This document shows, in pieces, positions 25,847 through 34,221 of a stretch of DNA of 64,000 nucleotides. The stretch comes from Saccharothrix sp. NRRL B-16348. GTDB taxonomy: Bacteria > Actinomycetota > Actinomycetes > Mycobacteriales > Pseudonocardiaceae. Position numbers and translations under genes: made by a program. Each line of letters opens with the position of its first letter. The stretch's first letter is position 1. Below the pieces are notes generated by a model. That model did no database searches. It was not told the origin of the DNA and saw nothing but the letters and a program-made list of their open reading frames with translations. The DNA lies in assembly GCF_001280085.1 (NCBI RefSeq), contig NZ_LGED01000001.1:62001-126000 (forward strand). The letters run 5' to 3'.

Positions 25847-26674
25847 CGCGGCGGCGCTCACCGTCGGCGCGGTGACCACGGCGGTCTCGGCGGTCGGCGC
25901 GTCGACCAGCTCCACGAACCGCGCGCGGGTCTGCTTCGCCGCGAACGACGCGGGCACCAGCGCCACGCCGAGGCCGAAGCCGACGAAGTCCAGCAGCGAG
26001 TGCACGTCGTTGACCTCGACCGCGACCTTCCGGTCCACGCCGGCGGTGGCCAGCGCGCGGTCCACGTCGTCGCGCGTGCCCCAGCCGGGGTTGAAGTCCA
26101 CGAACGGCTGACCGGCCAGCTCGGCGAGCCGCACCGACCCCCGTTCGGCGAACGGCAGCTCCGGCGCGCACGCCAGCACCAGCGGCTCGCTGGACAGGGT
26201 GGACACCGACAGGTCGTCGCCCACCCCGCCGGAGGTGACGAACGCGAGGTCCAGCCGGCCGGCGCGGACCAGGTCGACCAGCTCGCCCGAGCCGGCCTGG
26301 CGCAGCCGCAGCTCGACGCCGGGGTGCAGCTCGTGGAACCGGGCCAGCACCGCGGGCAGGTGCACGGCGTGCAGGCACTGGATGCTGCCGACGGCCAGCG
26401 AGCCGCGCAGCAGCCCCTGCACGGCGGCCACCGCGTCCCGCGCGGCGTCGATCGTGCCGAGCACGCGCCGTGCCTCGACCAGCAGCGCGCGTCCGGCCTG
26501 GGTCAGCTCGACCTGGCGGGTGCTGCGCACGAACAGCGGCGCGCCCAGCTCGACCTCCAGCGCCCGGATCGACGCGGATAGACCCGATTGGGCGACGTGC
26601 ATGCGCCGGGCGGCACGGGTGAAGTGGCACTCCTCGGCCACGGCCACGAAGTACTCGAGCTGGCGCAGTTCCAC
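25790..26674 (-). CDS. LysR-family transcriptional regulator
   Basis: This is a regulator of 294 residues. The N-terminal winged HTH (1-60) reads MELRQLEYFVAVAEECHFTRAARRMHVAQSGLSASIRALEVELGAPLFVRSTRQVELTQAG, the standard LysR signature. The C-terminal periplasmic-binding-like domain (90-290) would bind an effector. It starts with GTG and is divergent from an aldo-keto reductase gene, which it likely controls. The intergenic region contains several inverted repeats. Its 3' end overlaps the convergent membrane-protein gene by 57 bases. Confidence 0.93.
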   Translation of the reverse strand: MELRQLEYFVAVAEECHFTRAARRMHVAQSGLSASIRALEVELGAPLFVRSTRQVELTQAGRALLVEARRVLGTIDAARDAVAAVQGLLRGSLAVGSIQCLHAVHLPAVLARFHELHPGVELRLRQAGSGELVDLVRAGRLDLAFVTSGGVGDDLSVSTLSSEPLVLACAPELPFAERGSVRLAELAGQPFVDFNPGWGTRDDVDRALATAGVDRKVAVEVNDVHSLLDFVGFGLGVALVPASFAAKQTRARFVELVDAPTAETAVVTAPTVSAAASVLLDMVLEAGRGLPVAG

Positions 26675-26675
26675 G

Positions 26676-26746
26676 ATTCATCACCCGTACTGCTGAATGG
26701 CATCAGCTTCTTCTGTTGGACAGCTTAATGCCTACCGCCCAAGCTG
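26676..26746. promoter_or_regulatory. Candidate LysR operator region
   Basis: In the 109-base divergent region I see ATTCA-N13-TGAAT (26676-26698), GGCAT-N24-ATGCC (26699-26732) and CAGCTT repeated at 26704 and 26721 with an inverted AAGCTG at 26741. LysR regulators usually bind dyads near their own promoter, so this is the likely control region for both genes. Which dyad is used is unknown. Confidence 0.4.
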
Positions 26747-26783
26747 GAGACGCACAACCGCGACACACGGAGGTATGCCAACC

Positions 26784-27629
26784 ATGCTGACTCGCCGAAT
26801 CGGAGGAGTCGAGGTCAGCGCCATCGGCCTGGGCGCGATGCCGATGTCGCTCGAAGGCCGCCCCGACCGCGCCCGGTCGATCGCGACGATCCGCGCCGCC
26901 GTGGACAAGGGCGTCACGCTGATCGACACGGCCGACGCGTACTCGGCCGACCACAGCGACTTCGGGCACAACGAGGAGCTGATCGCCGAGGCGCTGAAGG
27001 GCGTCGACGGCGTCCTGGTCGCCACCAAGGGCGGCCACACCCGCACCCCCGGCGGCGGCTGGGCGCTCGACGGGCGGCCGGAGTACCTGAAGGCGGCGTG
27101 CGACGCGTCGTTGCGCCGGCTCGGCGTGGACGCGATCGACCTCTACCAGTTCCACCGGCCCGACCCGGCGGTGCCGACCGCCGAGTCCGTCGGCGCGCTG
27201 GCCGAGCTGCTGGAGGCGGGCAAGATCAAGCTCGCCGGCGTGTCCAACTTCGACCCGGCGCAGATCCGGGAGGCCGACGAGATCCTGGGCGGCCGGCTGG
27301 CGAGCGTGCAGAACCAGTTCTCGCCCGCGTTCCGGTCCAGCGAACCGGAGCTGGAGCTGTGCGCCGAGCTGGACATCGCGTTCCTGCCGTGGAGCCCGCT
27401 GGGCGGCATCGGCTCGGCCGGTCGGCTCGGGGAGCGGTTCGCCGTGTTCGCCGAGGTCGGCCGCGCGCACGGGGTGAGCCCGCAGCAGGTGTGCCTGGCG
27501 TGGATGCTCGCCAAGGCGCCGCAGGTCGTGCCGATCCCGGGCTCGTCGCGGCCGGAGAGCATCGCCGACTCGGCCGACGCGGTGCACCTGCGGCTGTCGG
27601 ACGAGGAGTTGAAGCGCCTGGACGGGTGA
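26784..27629 (+). CDS. Aldo/keto reductase
   Basis: This is an NADPH-dependent oxidoreductase of 281 residues. The catalytic tetrad is visible: Asp and Tyr in LIDTADAYSAD, Lys in VLVATKGGHT, His in LYQFHRPD. NADPH-binding motifs include GVSNFDPAQI, LPWSPLGG and IPGSSRPESIADS. The ATG at 26784 is about 10 bases after GGAGG; an ATG three codons upstream is too close to that site. It is divergent from a LysR regulator that probably responds to the substrate, which is unknown. Confidence 0.92.
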   Translation: MLTRRIGGVEVSAIGLGAMPMSLEGRPDRARSIATIRAAVDKGVTLIDTADAYSADHSDFGHNEELIAEALKGVDGVLVATKGGHTRTPGGGWALDGRPEYLKAACDASLRRLGVDAIDLYQFHRPDPAVPTAESVGALAELLEAGKIKLAGVSNFDPAQIREADEILGGRLASVQNQFSPAFRSSEPELELCAELDIAFLPWSPLGGIGSAGRLGERFAVFAEVGRAHGVSPQQVCLAWMLAKAPQVVPIPGSSRPESIADSADAVHLRLSDEELKRLDG

Positions 27630-27650
27630 CGCCTGCAGATGCGGCGGCGG

Positions 27651-27680
27651 ACGTCCGGCCTGACGATCTAGGCCGGACGT
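27651..27680 (+). terminator. Hairpin downstream of aldo/keto reductase
   Basis: A perfect 11-base inverted repeat ACGTCCGGCCT / AGGCCGGACGT with an 8-base loop lies 21 bases after the stop codon. It should insulate the following lysozyme gene. Confidence 0.65.
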
Positions 27681-27710
27681 ACCAGCACTGCCGACCGAAT
27701 GGGGGCGTTG

Positions 27711-28523
27711 ATGGCGACGCACACCCGGCTGCGCACCTTGATCACCCGACTGGGTGTCCTCACGATCACGTTGGCGATCGTGCCGGCGCCCGTCGCCGAA
27801 GCGCTGCCCGAGGGTTCCGCGGACCACTTCGCGGGCTCGCAGATCGCGAAGCACGAGGCGGGGGACCACGCCGCGCGACACCGGCCGCGGTCCGAGGGCT
27901 CCGTGCCCGGCATGGACGTCAGCAGCCACCAGGGTGACGTGGACTGGCCCAAGGCGTGGGCGGACGGGGCGCGGTTCGCCTACGTCAAGGCGACCGAGGG
28001 CACCGGGTACCGCAACCCGAAGTTCGCCCAGCAGTACAACGGCTCCTACGCCGTCGGCATGATCCGCGGCGCGTACCACTTCGCGCTGCCGGACCGGTCG
28101 GACGGCGCGGCGCAGGCCGACTTCTTCGCGTCCAACGGCGGCGGCTGGTCGCGTGACGGCAAGACCCTGCCGGGCGCGGTCGACTTGGAGTACAACCCGT
28201 ACGGCGACACGTGCTACGGCCTGAGCCAGGCCGAGATGGGCGCGTGGGTGCGCGCGTTCAGCGACCGCTTCGTCCAGCGGACCGGCAGGCACCCGGCCAT
28301 CTACACGTCCACGAGCTGGTGGAACCGGTGCGTCGGCGAGGCGGACACGTTCGGCGACACGAGCCCGCTGTGGGTGGCGCACTACGCCGACGTGCTCGGG
28401 CCCCTGCCGCACGGGTGGGACTACGAGACGATCTGGCAGTGGCAGGCGGCCGGGCTGTTCCCCGGCGACCAGAACCTGTTCAACGGCAACGACGAGCAGT
28501 TGCTCAGGGTGGCTCTGGGGTAG
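27711..28523 (+). CDS. Secreted GH25 lysozyme (tandem copy 1)
   Basis: This muramidase of 270 residues has an N-terminal signal peptide (LGVLTITLAIVPAPVAEA). A short spacer containing GSQIAKHE precedes a GH25 barrel starting at PGMDVSSHQGDVDW (catalytic Asp region). Further family blocks are FAYVKATEGTGYRNPKF, MIRGAYHFALP, GAVDLEYNPYG (Asp-x-Glu catalytic pair) and YTSTSWWNRC. It would cleave peptidoglycan between MurNAc and GlcNAc. The ATG at 27711 is preferred because GGGGGCG precedes it. The next gene is a close paralogue. Confidence 0.92.
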   Translation: MATHTRLRTLITRLGVLTITLAIVPAPVAEALPEGSADHFAGSQIAKHEAGDHAARHRPRSEGSVPGMDVSSHQGDVDWPKAWADGARFAYVKATEGTGYRNPKFAQQYNGSYAVGMIRGAYHFALPDRSDGAAQADFFASNGGGWSRDGKTLPGAVDLEYNPYGDTCYGLSQAEMGAWVRAFSDRFVQRTGRHPAIYTSTSWWNRCVGEADTFGDTSPLWVAHYADVLGPLPHGWDYETIWQWQAAGLFPGDQNLFNGNDEQLLRVALG

Positions 28524-28634
28524 TCGGCGTTGCTCCGTTTTCGTGACTAATTAACACAAACCTTGGTGAATTGGTTAGCCGTGCAGCACACTGCCCAACG
28601 AGTCAACTCCCTGCACTGGCTCGAGGAGTCCCCC

Positions 28635-29444
28635 ATGAACAACCTCGCACGCACCACCACCGCTCTCCTGACCGCCGTCGGACTCGCCGTGCTCGGCTTA
28701 GCCGCGCCCGGGTCGACCCACACCGCCCAGGCCGCGCCCGTCGTCGAAGACCACGCCATGGGTTCGCAGATCGCCAAGCACGAAGGCCGCGGCGACCGGC
28801 GCGTCGTCATCCCGACCGACCCGAGCGCCCAGGCCGTCGTGTACGGCATCGACGTCAGCGGGCACCAGGGCAACGTCGACTGGAACTACTGGTGGGGCCA
28901 GGGCAAGCGGTTCGCCTACGTCAAGGCCACCGAGAGCACGACCTACCGCAACCCGTACTTCGCCCAGCAGTACAACGGGTCCTACAACGTCGGCATGATC
29001 CGCGGCGCGTACCACTTCGCGCTGCCGGACCGCTCCGCCGGCGCCACCCAGGCCGACTACTTCGTCAACAACGGCGGCGGCTGGTCCCGGGACGGCAAGA
29101 CCCTGCCCGGCGCGCTGGACATGGAGTACAACCCCTACGGATCGACGTGCTACGGGCTGTCCAAGGCGAGCATGACGTCGTGGATCAAGTCGTTCAGCGA
29201 CCGCTACCAGGCCCGCACCGGCCGCTGGCCGGTCATCTACACGTCCACGAGCTGGTGGAACCAGTGCGTGAGCGGCGACTTCAGCTCCACCAACCCGCTG
29301 TGGGTCGCGCGCTACTCGTCCACCGTCGGCACCCTGCCCTACGCGTGGCCGTTCTACACGTTCTGGCAGTACTCGTCGTCGCCGATCGACCAGAACCTGT
29401 TCAACGGCGCCTACGACCGGCTCCAGGCACTGGCCAACGGCTGA
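28635..29444 (+). CDS. Secreted GH25 lysozyme (tandem copy 2)
   Basis: This secreted muramidase of 269 residues is closely related to the upstream copy. A signal peptide (LLTAVGLAVLGLAAPGSTHTAQA) is followed by the same short element GSQIAKHE and a GH25 domain: YGIDVSGHQGNVDWNYW, FAYVKATESTTYRNPYF, MIRGAYHFALP, GALDMEYNPYG (D-x-E), YTSTSWWNQC. The ATG is 6 bases after GAGGAG. It has its own AT-rich upstream region (about 28540-28580), so the two copies may be separately expressed. A strong bidirectional hairpin follows. Confidence 0.92.
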   Translation: MNNLARTTTALLTAVGLAVLGLAAPGSTHTAQAAPVVEDHAMGSQIAKHEGRGDRRVVIPTDPSAQAVVYGIDVSGHQGNVDWNYWWGQGKRFAYVKATESTTYRNPYFAQQYNGSYNVGMIRGAYHFALPDRSAGATQADYFVNNGGGWSRDGKTLPGALDMEYNPYGSTCYGLSKASMTSWIKSFSDRYQARTGRWPVIYTSTSWWNQCVSGDFSSTNPLWVARYSSTVGTLPYAWPFYTFWQYSSSPIDQNLFNGAYDRLQALANG

Positions 29445-29452
29445 TCACGAGG

Positions 29453-29488
29453 GTGGTCGGCCGGGGTCTCCGCACCCCGGCCGACCAC
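29453..29488. terminator. Bidirectional hairpin terminator between convergent genes
   Basis: A perfect 15-base inverted repeat (GTGGTCGGCCGGGGT / ACCCCGGCCGACCAC) with a 6-base loop starts 9 bases after the lysozyme stop and directly abuts the stop codon of the convergent gene at 29489. This is the longest perfect stem noticed in the window. Confidence 0.8.
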
Positions 29489-30250
29489 TCACTTCTCCCA
29501 CACGGTGACCCGCCCCCTGATCACGTTGGCGTCGATGCCGAGCACCTCGATCCGGAACACCCGGCCTTCCGGCGTCCGACCGCAGACGTGACTGCCGGCG
29601 ACCAGCCCGGTGGCGTCGCTCTTACCGGCCGCGGAGACCTTCTCCGCGCACTCCCCGTAGCCGGGCGTCGCGTCGGACGGCCACTCCACCAGCAGGATCG
29701 GGTCGTCGGCGTAGAGGCGCGACTCCTGGATCCGGTAGACGTTGTGCTCCGGCAGGTTGCGCGGCTGCTGGTAGTCGAGATTGAAGTCGCCGAACGCCAG
29801 CTCACCGGAGAAGCGGACGGCGTGGTCACCCGGGCCCGCGGGCGTCCCCGGCCGGGGAACGGCGGCGGTGGTCGTGATCGGGACGTCGACCGGCGGACGC
29901 GGTGTGGCCGAGGGGGCGCCGGGCGACGTGGCGGGGCTGCCCGATCCGGACGGCGCGCCGGACGTCGTGGCGCCGGGCGACGTGCTCGCGGTGGCCTGCA
30001 CCGTGTCGGTCTCGGTCACCGTGCTGACGACCGTCTGAGTCAGCGTGTGGTCGGACCCGCCTGACAGCGCCTGCGCCGGCCCGAACGCGAAGATCAACCC
30101 GGCCACCGTGCCCGCCCCGCCGAGCGCGGTGCCCACGGCGGTCACCCACTGGTGCCTCAGTCGGGTTAATCGCCGCTTCGGCTTGGCGGGCACGGCGGTT
30201 TTCTCCGGCTCGGTGGCACCGGGTCTGTCGGCAGGCGCGTCGTCGGTCAT
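29489..30250 (-). CDS. Hypothetical single-pass membrane protein
   Basis: This is a protein of 253 residues. The N-terminal cytoplasmic part is charged and proline-rich (MTDDAPADRPGATEPEKTAVPAKPKRRLTRLRHQ), followed by one TM helix (WVTAVGTALGGAGTVAGLIFAFG, about 36-58), a Ser/Thr/Pro/Gly-rich linker (about 80-145), and a C-terminal extracytoplasmic domain of about 105 residues with Cys in GYGECAEKVS and GSHVCGRTPEG. I do not recognise the domain; its Cys and DPILLVEW context suggests a small secreted beta domain. It lies between the lysozymes (convergent) and purL. Confidence 0.65.
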   Translation of the reverse strand: MTDDAPADRPGATEPEKTAVPAKPKRRLTRLRHQWVTAVGTALGGAGTVAGLIFAFGPAQALSGGSDHTLTQTVVSTVTETDTVQATASTSPGATTSGAPSGSGSPATSPGAPSATPRPPVDVPITTTAAVPRPGTPAGPGDHAVRFSGELAFGDFNLDYQQPRNLPEHNVYRIQESRLYADDPILLVEWPSDATPGYGECAEKVSAAGKSDATGLVAGSHVCGRTPEGRVFRIEVLGIDANVIRGRVTVWEK

Positions 30251-30424
30251 GCGAGTCCTCCGCTGTGGTCGCGTCGGACAGCCCTCGTGCCGTGGTAGCT
30301 GTCCGTGATGGTGAGGGGCCCGACTCTCACCATCAGCCGAAGAACAGGCAACCGGATGGCGGAACGGTTCACTGATCGTGACCGGATCGCGTCTTCCACA
30401 GCTCTCACGCCGCACAAAGCGGAA

Positions 30425-30455
30425 GTCGGCCGAGTGCGCTGTGCACCCGGCCGAC
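30425..30455 (-). terminator. Hairpin downstream of purL
   Basis: GTCGGCCG / CGGCCGAC (8 base pairs, 15-base loop that can pair further) lies 20 bases beyond the purL stop codon and probably ends the purSQL transcript. The rest of the 225-base gap to 30250 shows no further feature. Confidence 0.5.
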
Positions 30456-30475
30456 CTCGGTACCGCTCGTGCGTT

Positions 30476-32743
30476 CTAGTCGAACAGCGCCGGGAGGGTG
30501 CCCTCCCAGGCTTCGCGCAGCTCGGCCAGCGGCAGCGAGCCCAGCTCCTGGATCTCCAGCGCGTCGGACTCCGGGTCCACCACGCCGACCTTCCGCCACG
30601 GCAGGCCGCGCGCCGTGCACATGTCGGTGAAGCGCAGCTCCTCCGTGCGCGGCACGGCCACCAGCACGCGGGCCGTCGACTCGCTGAACAGCTCGGTGAA
30701 CAGGTCGCCCTCGAGGAACACCCGTGCGCCGACCTCGCCGATCAGGCACGTCTCCACCAGCGCCTGCGCCAGGCCGCCGTCGGACAGGTCGTGCGCGGCG
30801 GACAGCATGCCGTCGCGCGAACCGGCCACCAGCACCTCGCCCAGCAGCTTCTCCCGCGCCAGGTCCACCTTCGGCGGCAGGCCGCCCAGGTGCCCGTGCA
30901 CGACGTGCGCCCACTCCGAGCCGCCGAACTCCTCGCGCGTCTCGCCGAGCAGCAGCAGCGTCTCGCCCGCCTCCGCGCCGATGCCGGTCGGGATGCGGCG
31001 GCGGACGTCGTCGATCACGCCGAGCACGCCCACCACCGGCGTCGGCAGGATCGCCGTCGAACCGGTCTGGTTGTAGAAGCTGACGTTGCCGCCGGTCACC
31101 GGGATGCCCAGCTCGACGCACCCGTCCGCGAGACCCTTCACGGCCTGCTCGAACTGCCACATCACCGCCGGGTCCTCCGGCGAGCCGAAGTTCAGGCAGT
31201 TCGTGACCGCGACCGGCGTCGCGCCCGTGGTGGCCACGTTCCGGTACGCCTCGGCCAGCGCCAACTGGGCGCCCGCGTACGGGTCCAGCTTGGTGTAGCG
31301 GCCGTTGCAGTCCGTGGACAGCGCCACGCCCCGGTTCGTCGACTCGTCGATCCGGATCATGCCCGAGTCGGCGGGCTGCGCGAGCACCGTGCCGCCGCGC
31401 ACGTACCGGTCGTACTGCTGGGTCACCCACCGCTTCGACGCCAGGTTCGGCGACGCCGCCATGCTCTTGATCAACGGCAGCAGGTCGTCCCGCGCGGGAC
31501 GGGGCAGCCGGTCCGGCAGGTCGGCCTGCAGCGCGTCCTGGTCGGCCGGGCGCACGATCGGCCGGTCGTACACCGGGCCCTCGTGCGCCACCGTGCGCGG
31601 CGGCACGTCCAGCACGACCTCGTCGTGCCACGTGATCACCAGCCGGTCGCCCTCGGTGACCTCGCCGATCTCGGTCGCGATGACGTCCCACTTCGCGCAG
31701 ACCGCCATGAACGCGTCCAGGTCCTCCGGCCGCACGACCGCGCACATGCGCTCCTGCGACTCGCTGGACAGGATCTCCGCCGGCGTCATGCCCGTGGCCC
31801 GCAGCGGCACCCGCTCCAGGTGGACGCGCATGCCACCGTCACCGGCGCTGGCCAGCTCCGACGTCGCGCACGCCAGGCCCGCGCCGCCCAAGTCCTGGAT
31901 GCCGACGACGATGCGCTCGGCGAACAGCTCCAGGCAGCACTCGATCAGCACCTTCTCGGTGAACGGGTCGCCGACCTGCACGCTGGGCAGCTTCTTGCGC
32001 TTGCCCGCGCCCGCCGAGTCGTCGAACGTCTCGCTCGCCAGCACCGACACGCCGCCGATGCCGTCCAGGCCCGTGCGGGCGCCGAACAGGATGACCTTGT
32101 TGCCGGTGCCCGAGGCGTGCGCCAGGTGCAGGTCCTCGACCCGCATCGCACCCACGCACAGGGCGTTGACCAGCGGGTTGCCCGCGTAGGTCGCGTCGAA
32201 CACGACCTCGCCGCCGATGTTGGGCAGGCCGAGGCAGTTGCCGTAGCCGCCGACGCCGGCCACGATGCCAGGCAGCACGCGGCGGGTGTCCGGCGCGTCG
32301 GCCGGACCGAACCGCAGCGGGTCCATCACGGCCAGCGGACGCGCGCCCATCGCGAGGATGTCGCGCACGATGCCGCCGACGCCCGTCGCCGCGCCCTGGT
32401 ACGGCTCGACGTAGGACGGGTGGTTGTGGCTCTCCGCCTTGAACGTGATCGCCCAGCCGTCGCCGATGTCGACCACGCCCGCGTTCTCGCCGATGCCCGC
32501 GAGCATCTTCTCGCGCATCTCGTCGGTGGTCGTCTCGGAGAAGTACTTCAGGTGCACCTTGGACGACTTGTAGGAGCAGTGCTCGCTCCACATCACCGAG
32601 TACATGGCCAGCTCGGCGTCCGTGGGGCGGCGGCCCAGGATGTCCTTGATGCGGGCGTACTCGTCGTCCTTCAGGCCCAGCTCCTTGTAGGGCTGCTCCT
32701 GGTCGGGCGTGTTCTCGGCGTTCTTGACGGTGTCGACGGTCAT
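30476..32743 (-). CDS. purL: Phosphoribosylformylglycinamidine synthase subunit PurL
   Basis: This is the FGAM synthase large subunit of 755 residues (the small PurL type that needs PurS and PurQ). Motifs: [107 protein letters not shown] and [14 protein letters not shown]. Its start codon overlaps the purQ stop (ATGA). Length is normal for the three-subunit enzyme. Confidence 0.97.
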   Translation of the reverse strand: MTVDTVKNAENTPDQEQPYKELGLKDDEYARIKDILGRRPTDAELAMYSVMWSEHCSYKSSKVHLKYFSETTTDEMREKMLAGIGENAGVVDIGDGWAITFKAESHNHPSYVEPYQGAATGVGGIVRDILAMGARPLAVMDPLRFGPADAPDTRRVLPGIVAGVGGYGNCLGLPNIGGEVVFDATYAGNPLVNALCVGAMRVEDLHLAHASGTGNKVILFGARTGLDGIGGVSVLASETFDDSAGAGKRKKLPSVQVGDPFTEKVLIECCLELFAERIVVGIQDLGGAGLACATSELASAGDGGMRVHLERVPLRATGMTPAEILSSESQERMCAVVRPEDLDAFMAVCAKWDVIATEIGEVTEGDRLVITWHDEVVLDVPPRTVAHEGPVYDRPIVRPADQDALQADLPDRLPRPARDDLLPLIKSMAASPNLASKRWVTQQYDRYVRGGTVLAQPADSGMIRIDESTNRGVALSTDCNGRYTKLDPYAGAQLALAEAYRNVATTGATPVAVTNCLNFGSPEDPAVMWQFEQAVKGLADGCVELGIPVTGGNVSFYNQTGSTAILPTPVVGVLGVIDDVRRRIPTGIGAEAGETLLLLGETREEFGGSEWAHVVHGHLGGLPPKVDLAREKLLGEVLVAGSRDGMLSAAHDLSDGGLAQALVETCLIGEVGARVFLEGDLFTELFSESTARVLVAVPRTEELRFTDMCTARGLPWRKVGVVDPESDALEIQELGSLPLAELREAWEGTLPALFD

Positions 32744-33414
32744 CAGGCCTTCACCACCGAATCGACGAGGGACAGGAACATGCCGAGGCCGTCGTCGGTC
32801 GGCCCGGTGAGCGCGTCGATCGCGTGCTCGGGGTGCGGCATCAGACCGACGACCCGGCCGTTGGCGCTGGTGATGCCCGCGATGTCGTTGCGCGAGCCGT
32901 TCGGGTTCTCGCCGACGTAGCGGAACACCACCCGGCCCTCGCCCTCCAGCTCGTCCAGAGTGGACCGGTCGGCCTGGTAGCCGCCCTCGCCGGACTTGAG
33001 CGGGACGAGGATCTCGGCGCCCTGGTCGTAGCGGGACGTCCAGGCGGTCGAGTTGTTCTCGACCTTCAGCCACTGGTCGCGGCACACGAAGTGCAGCTTG
33101 TGGTTGCGGATGAGCGCGCCGGGCAGCAGGTGGGCCTCGCACAGGATCTGGAAGCCGTTGCAGATGCCGAGGACCGGCATGCCCTTCTTCGCCGCGTCGA
33201 CCACTTCCTGCATGACCGGGGCGAACCGGGCGATCGCACCGCAGCGCAGGTAGTCGCCGTAGGAGAACCCACCGGGCACGATGACCGCGTCGACGTCCTT
33301 CAGGTCGTGGTCGGCGTGCCAGAGCTTGACCGCCTCCCCGCCCGCATACCGGACCGCGCGCTCGGCGTCGACGTCGTCCAGCGTGCCGGGGAACGTGATG
33401 ACCCCGACCCTCAT
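32743..33414 (-). CDS. purQ: Phosphoribosylformylglycinamidine synthase subunit PurQ (glutaminase)
   Basis: This class I glutamine amidotransferase of 223 residues supplies ammonia to PurL. The nucleophile Cys is in [22 protein letters not shown], the oxyanion region in [19 protein letters not shown], and the catalytic His/Glu in [13 protein letters not shown]. Translational coupling is visible at both ends: ATGA with purS upstream and ATGA with purL downstream. Confidence 0.97.
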   Translation of the reverse strand: MRVGVITFPGTLDDVDAERAVRYAGGEAVKLWHADHDLKDVDAVIVPGGFSYGDYLRCGAIARFAPVMQEVVDAAKKGMPVLGICNGFQILCEAHLLPGALIRNHKLHFVCRDQWLKVENNSTAWTSRYDQGAEILVPLKSGEGGYQADRSTLDELEGEGRVVFRYVGENPNGSRNDIAGITSANGRVVGLMPHPEHAIDALTGPTDDGLGMFLSLVDSVVKA

Positions 33415-33650
33415 GCCTCTACCCGCCTCACGACCCAGTCCTCGATCACGGGGTTGGCGAGGAATGTCTCGGCGATCTTGGCGAGCGTGGCGTCGTCGAC
33501 GTCGTCGGCGACCTCCAGCTCGAAGTGCTTGCCCTGGCGGACACTGGTGATTCCGTCGAACCCGAGACGGGGCAGCGCGTTGGCCACCGCCTGTCCTTGC
33601 GGGTCGAGGATTTCGGGCTTCGGCATGACGTCGACGACGACTCGGGCCAC
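33411..33650 (-). CDS. purS: Phosphoribosylformylglycinamidine synthase subunit PurS
   Basis: This is the small bridging subunit of 79 residues in the FGAM synthase complex: [47 protein letters not shown] is the family pattern, with the conserved KPEILDPQG and VRxGK. The GTG start gives a typical PurS length. Its stop overlaps the purQ start. It heads the purSQL operon, whose upstream region runs into the long non-coding stretch to 34221. Confidence 0.95.
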   Translation of the reverse strand: MARVVVDVMPKPEILDPQGQAVANALPRLGFDGITSVRQGKHFELEVADDVDDATLAKIAETFLANPVIEDWVVRRVEA

Positions 33651-33691
33651 GACAGGCTGCTCCAAGCTAGGAGGGCTGGCGGTACTCGCGG

Positions 33692-33718
33692 AGCCTACCT
33701 GACCTGTGTGTTCATCAA
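33692..33718 (-). promoter_or_regulatory. Weak candidate promoter for purSQL
   Basis: On the minus strand TTGATG (33718-33713) is followed after 15 bases by TAGGCT (33697-33692), about 40 bases upstream of the purS start. The -10 fits the actinobacterial TAnnnT pattern but the spacing is short. Confidence 0.3.
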
Positions 33719-33810
33719 CTTCGCACGTGGCGGGCAGCACACGTTCACCTCGAATCACCCGATCGTGATGCGGCGTTTCGGGACCGGCTCCTGCTAACCT
33801 GATCTCGCCA

Positions 33811-33890
33811 AGGCCCCGTAGGCCGAGGAAGTGAGCACGGCACCCGTCCGGACGGTCGGCGGCCGTGCTTCGCGCTTTCTCAGGCCAATC
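33811..33890. repeat. Duplicated hairpin element, copy A
   Basis: This is a direct repeat of 34080-34157, offset 268 bases. A 20-base block (33821-33840) is identical in both, followed by an inverted repeat AGCACGGC...GCCGTGCT enclosing the palindrome CCGTCCGGACGG, then CTTTCT and GGCCAA. Its structure suggests a folded RNA or a REP-like intergenic element. Confidence 0.7.
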
Positions 33891-34079
33891 GAGCCGGATC
33901 ACCGGGGCGACACGACGCGTCCAGTCACACCCGCGCCGACTGTCGAGCACGAGTCGCCGAGCACCGATGTGGAGAAGGTCATCCACCAGCCGGGACAGGA
34001 TCGACTCCAGTTCCAGGGCCGATTCACTCGGCGCTAAGTTGGAATTCCGACGCATTCCTTCGCTAAGGCAGAACAGCCG

Positions 34080-34157
34080 AGGCCGATAGGCCGAGGAAGT
34101 GAGCACGGTCCCCTCCGGACGGTCGGGCGGCCGTGCTTCGCCACTTTCCGGCCAAGT
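34080..34157. repeat. Duplicated hairpin element, copy B
   Basis: This is the second copy, ending about 65 bases upstream of the epimerase start. The identical block is at 34089-34108. The hairpin AGCACGG...CCGTGCT and the internal TCCGGACGGTCGG are preserved despite small indels relative to copy A. Changes between copies fall mostly in the loop and flanks. Confidence 0.7.
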
Positions 34158-34221
34158 CCGAGGCGTTCGCTATGGGCGGACGTGGTGGCGGGCGCGGGCG
34201 TGGCACCGCAGGGTGGGGATC

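Larger units (their letters stand above)
33651..34221. other. 571-base non-coding divergent region between purS and the epimerase gene
   Basis: This is the longest gap in the window. It must hold the purSQL promoter (minus strand) and the epimerase promoter (plus strand). It contains two copies of an 80-base hairpin element (33811-33890 and 34080-34157). Between them (33891-34079) I see no other clear feature. Open frames crossing it are not protein-like. Confidence 0.7.
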
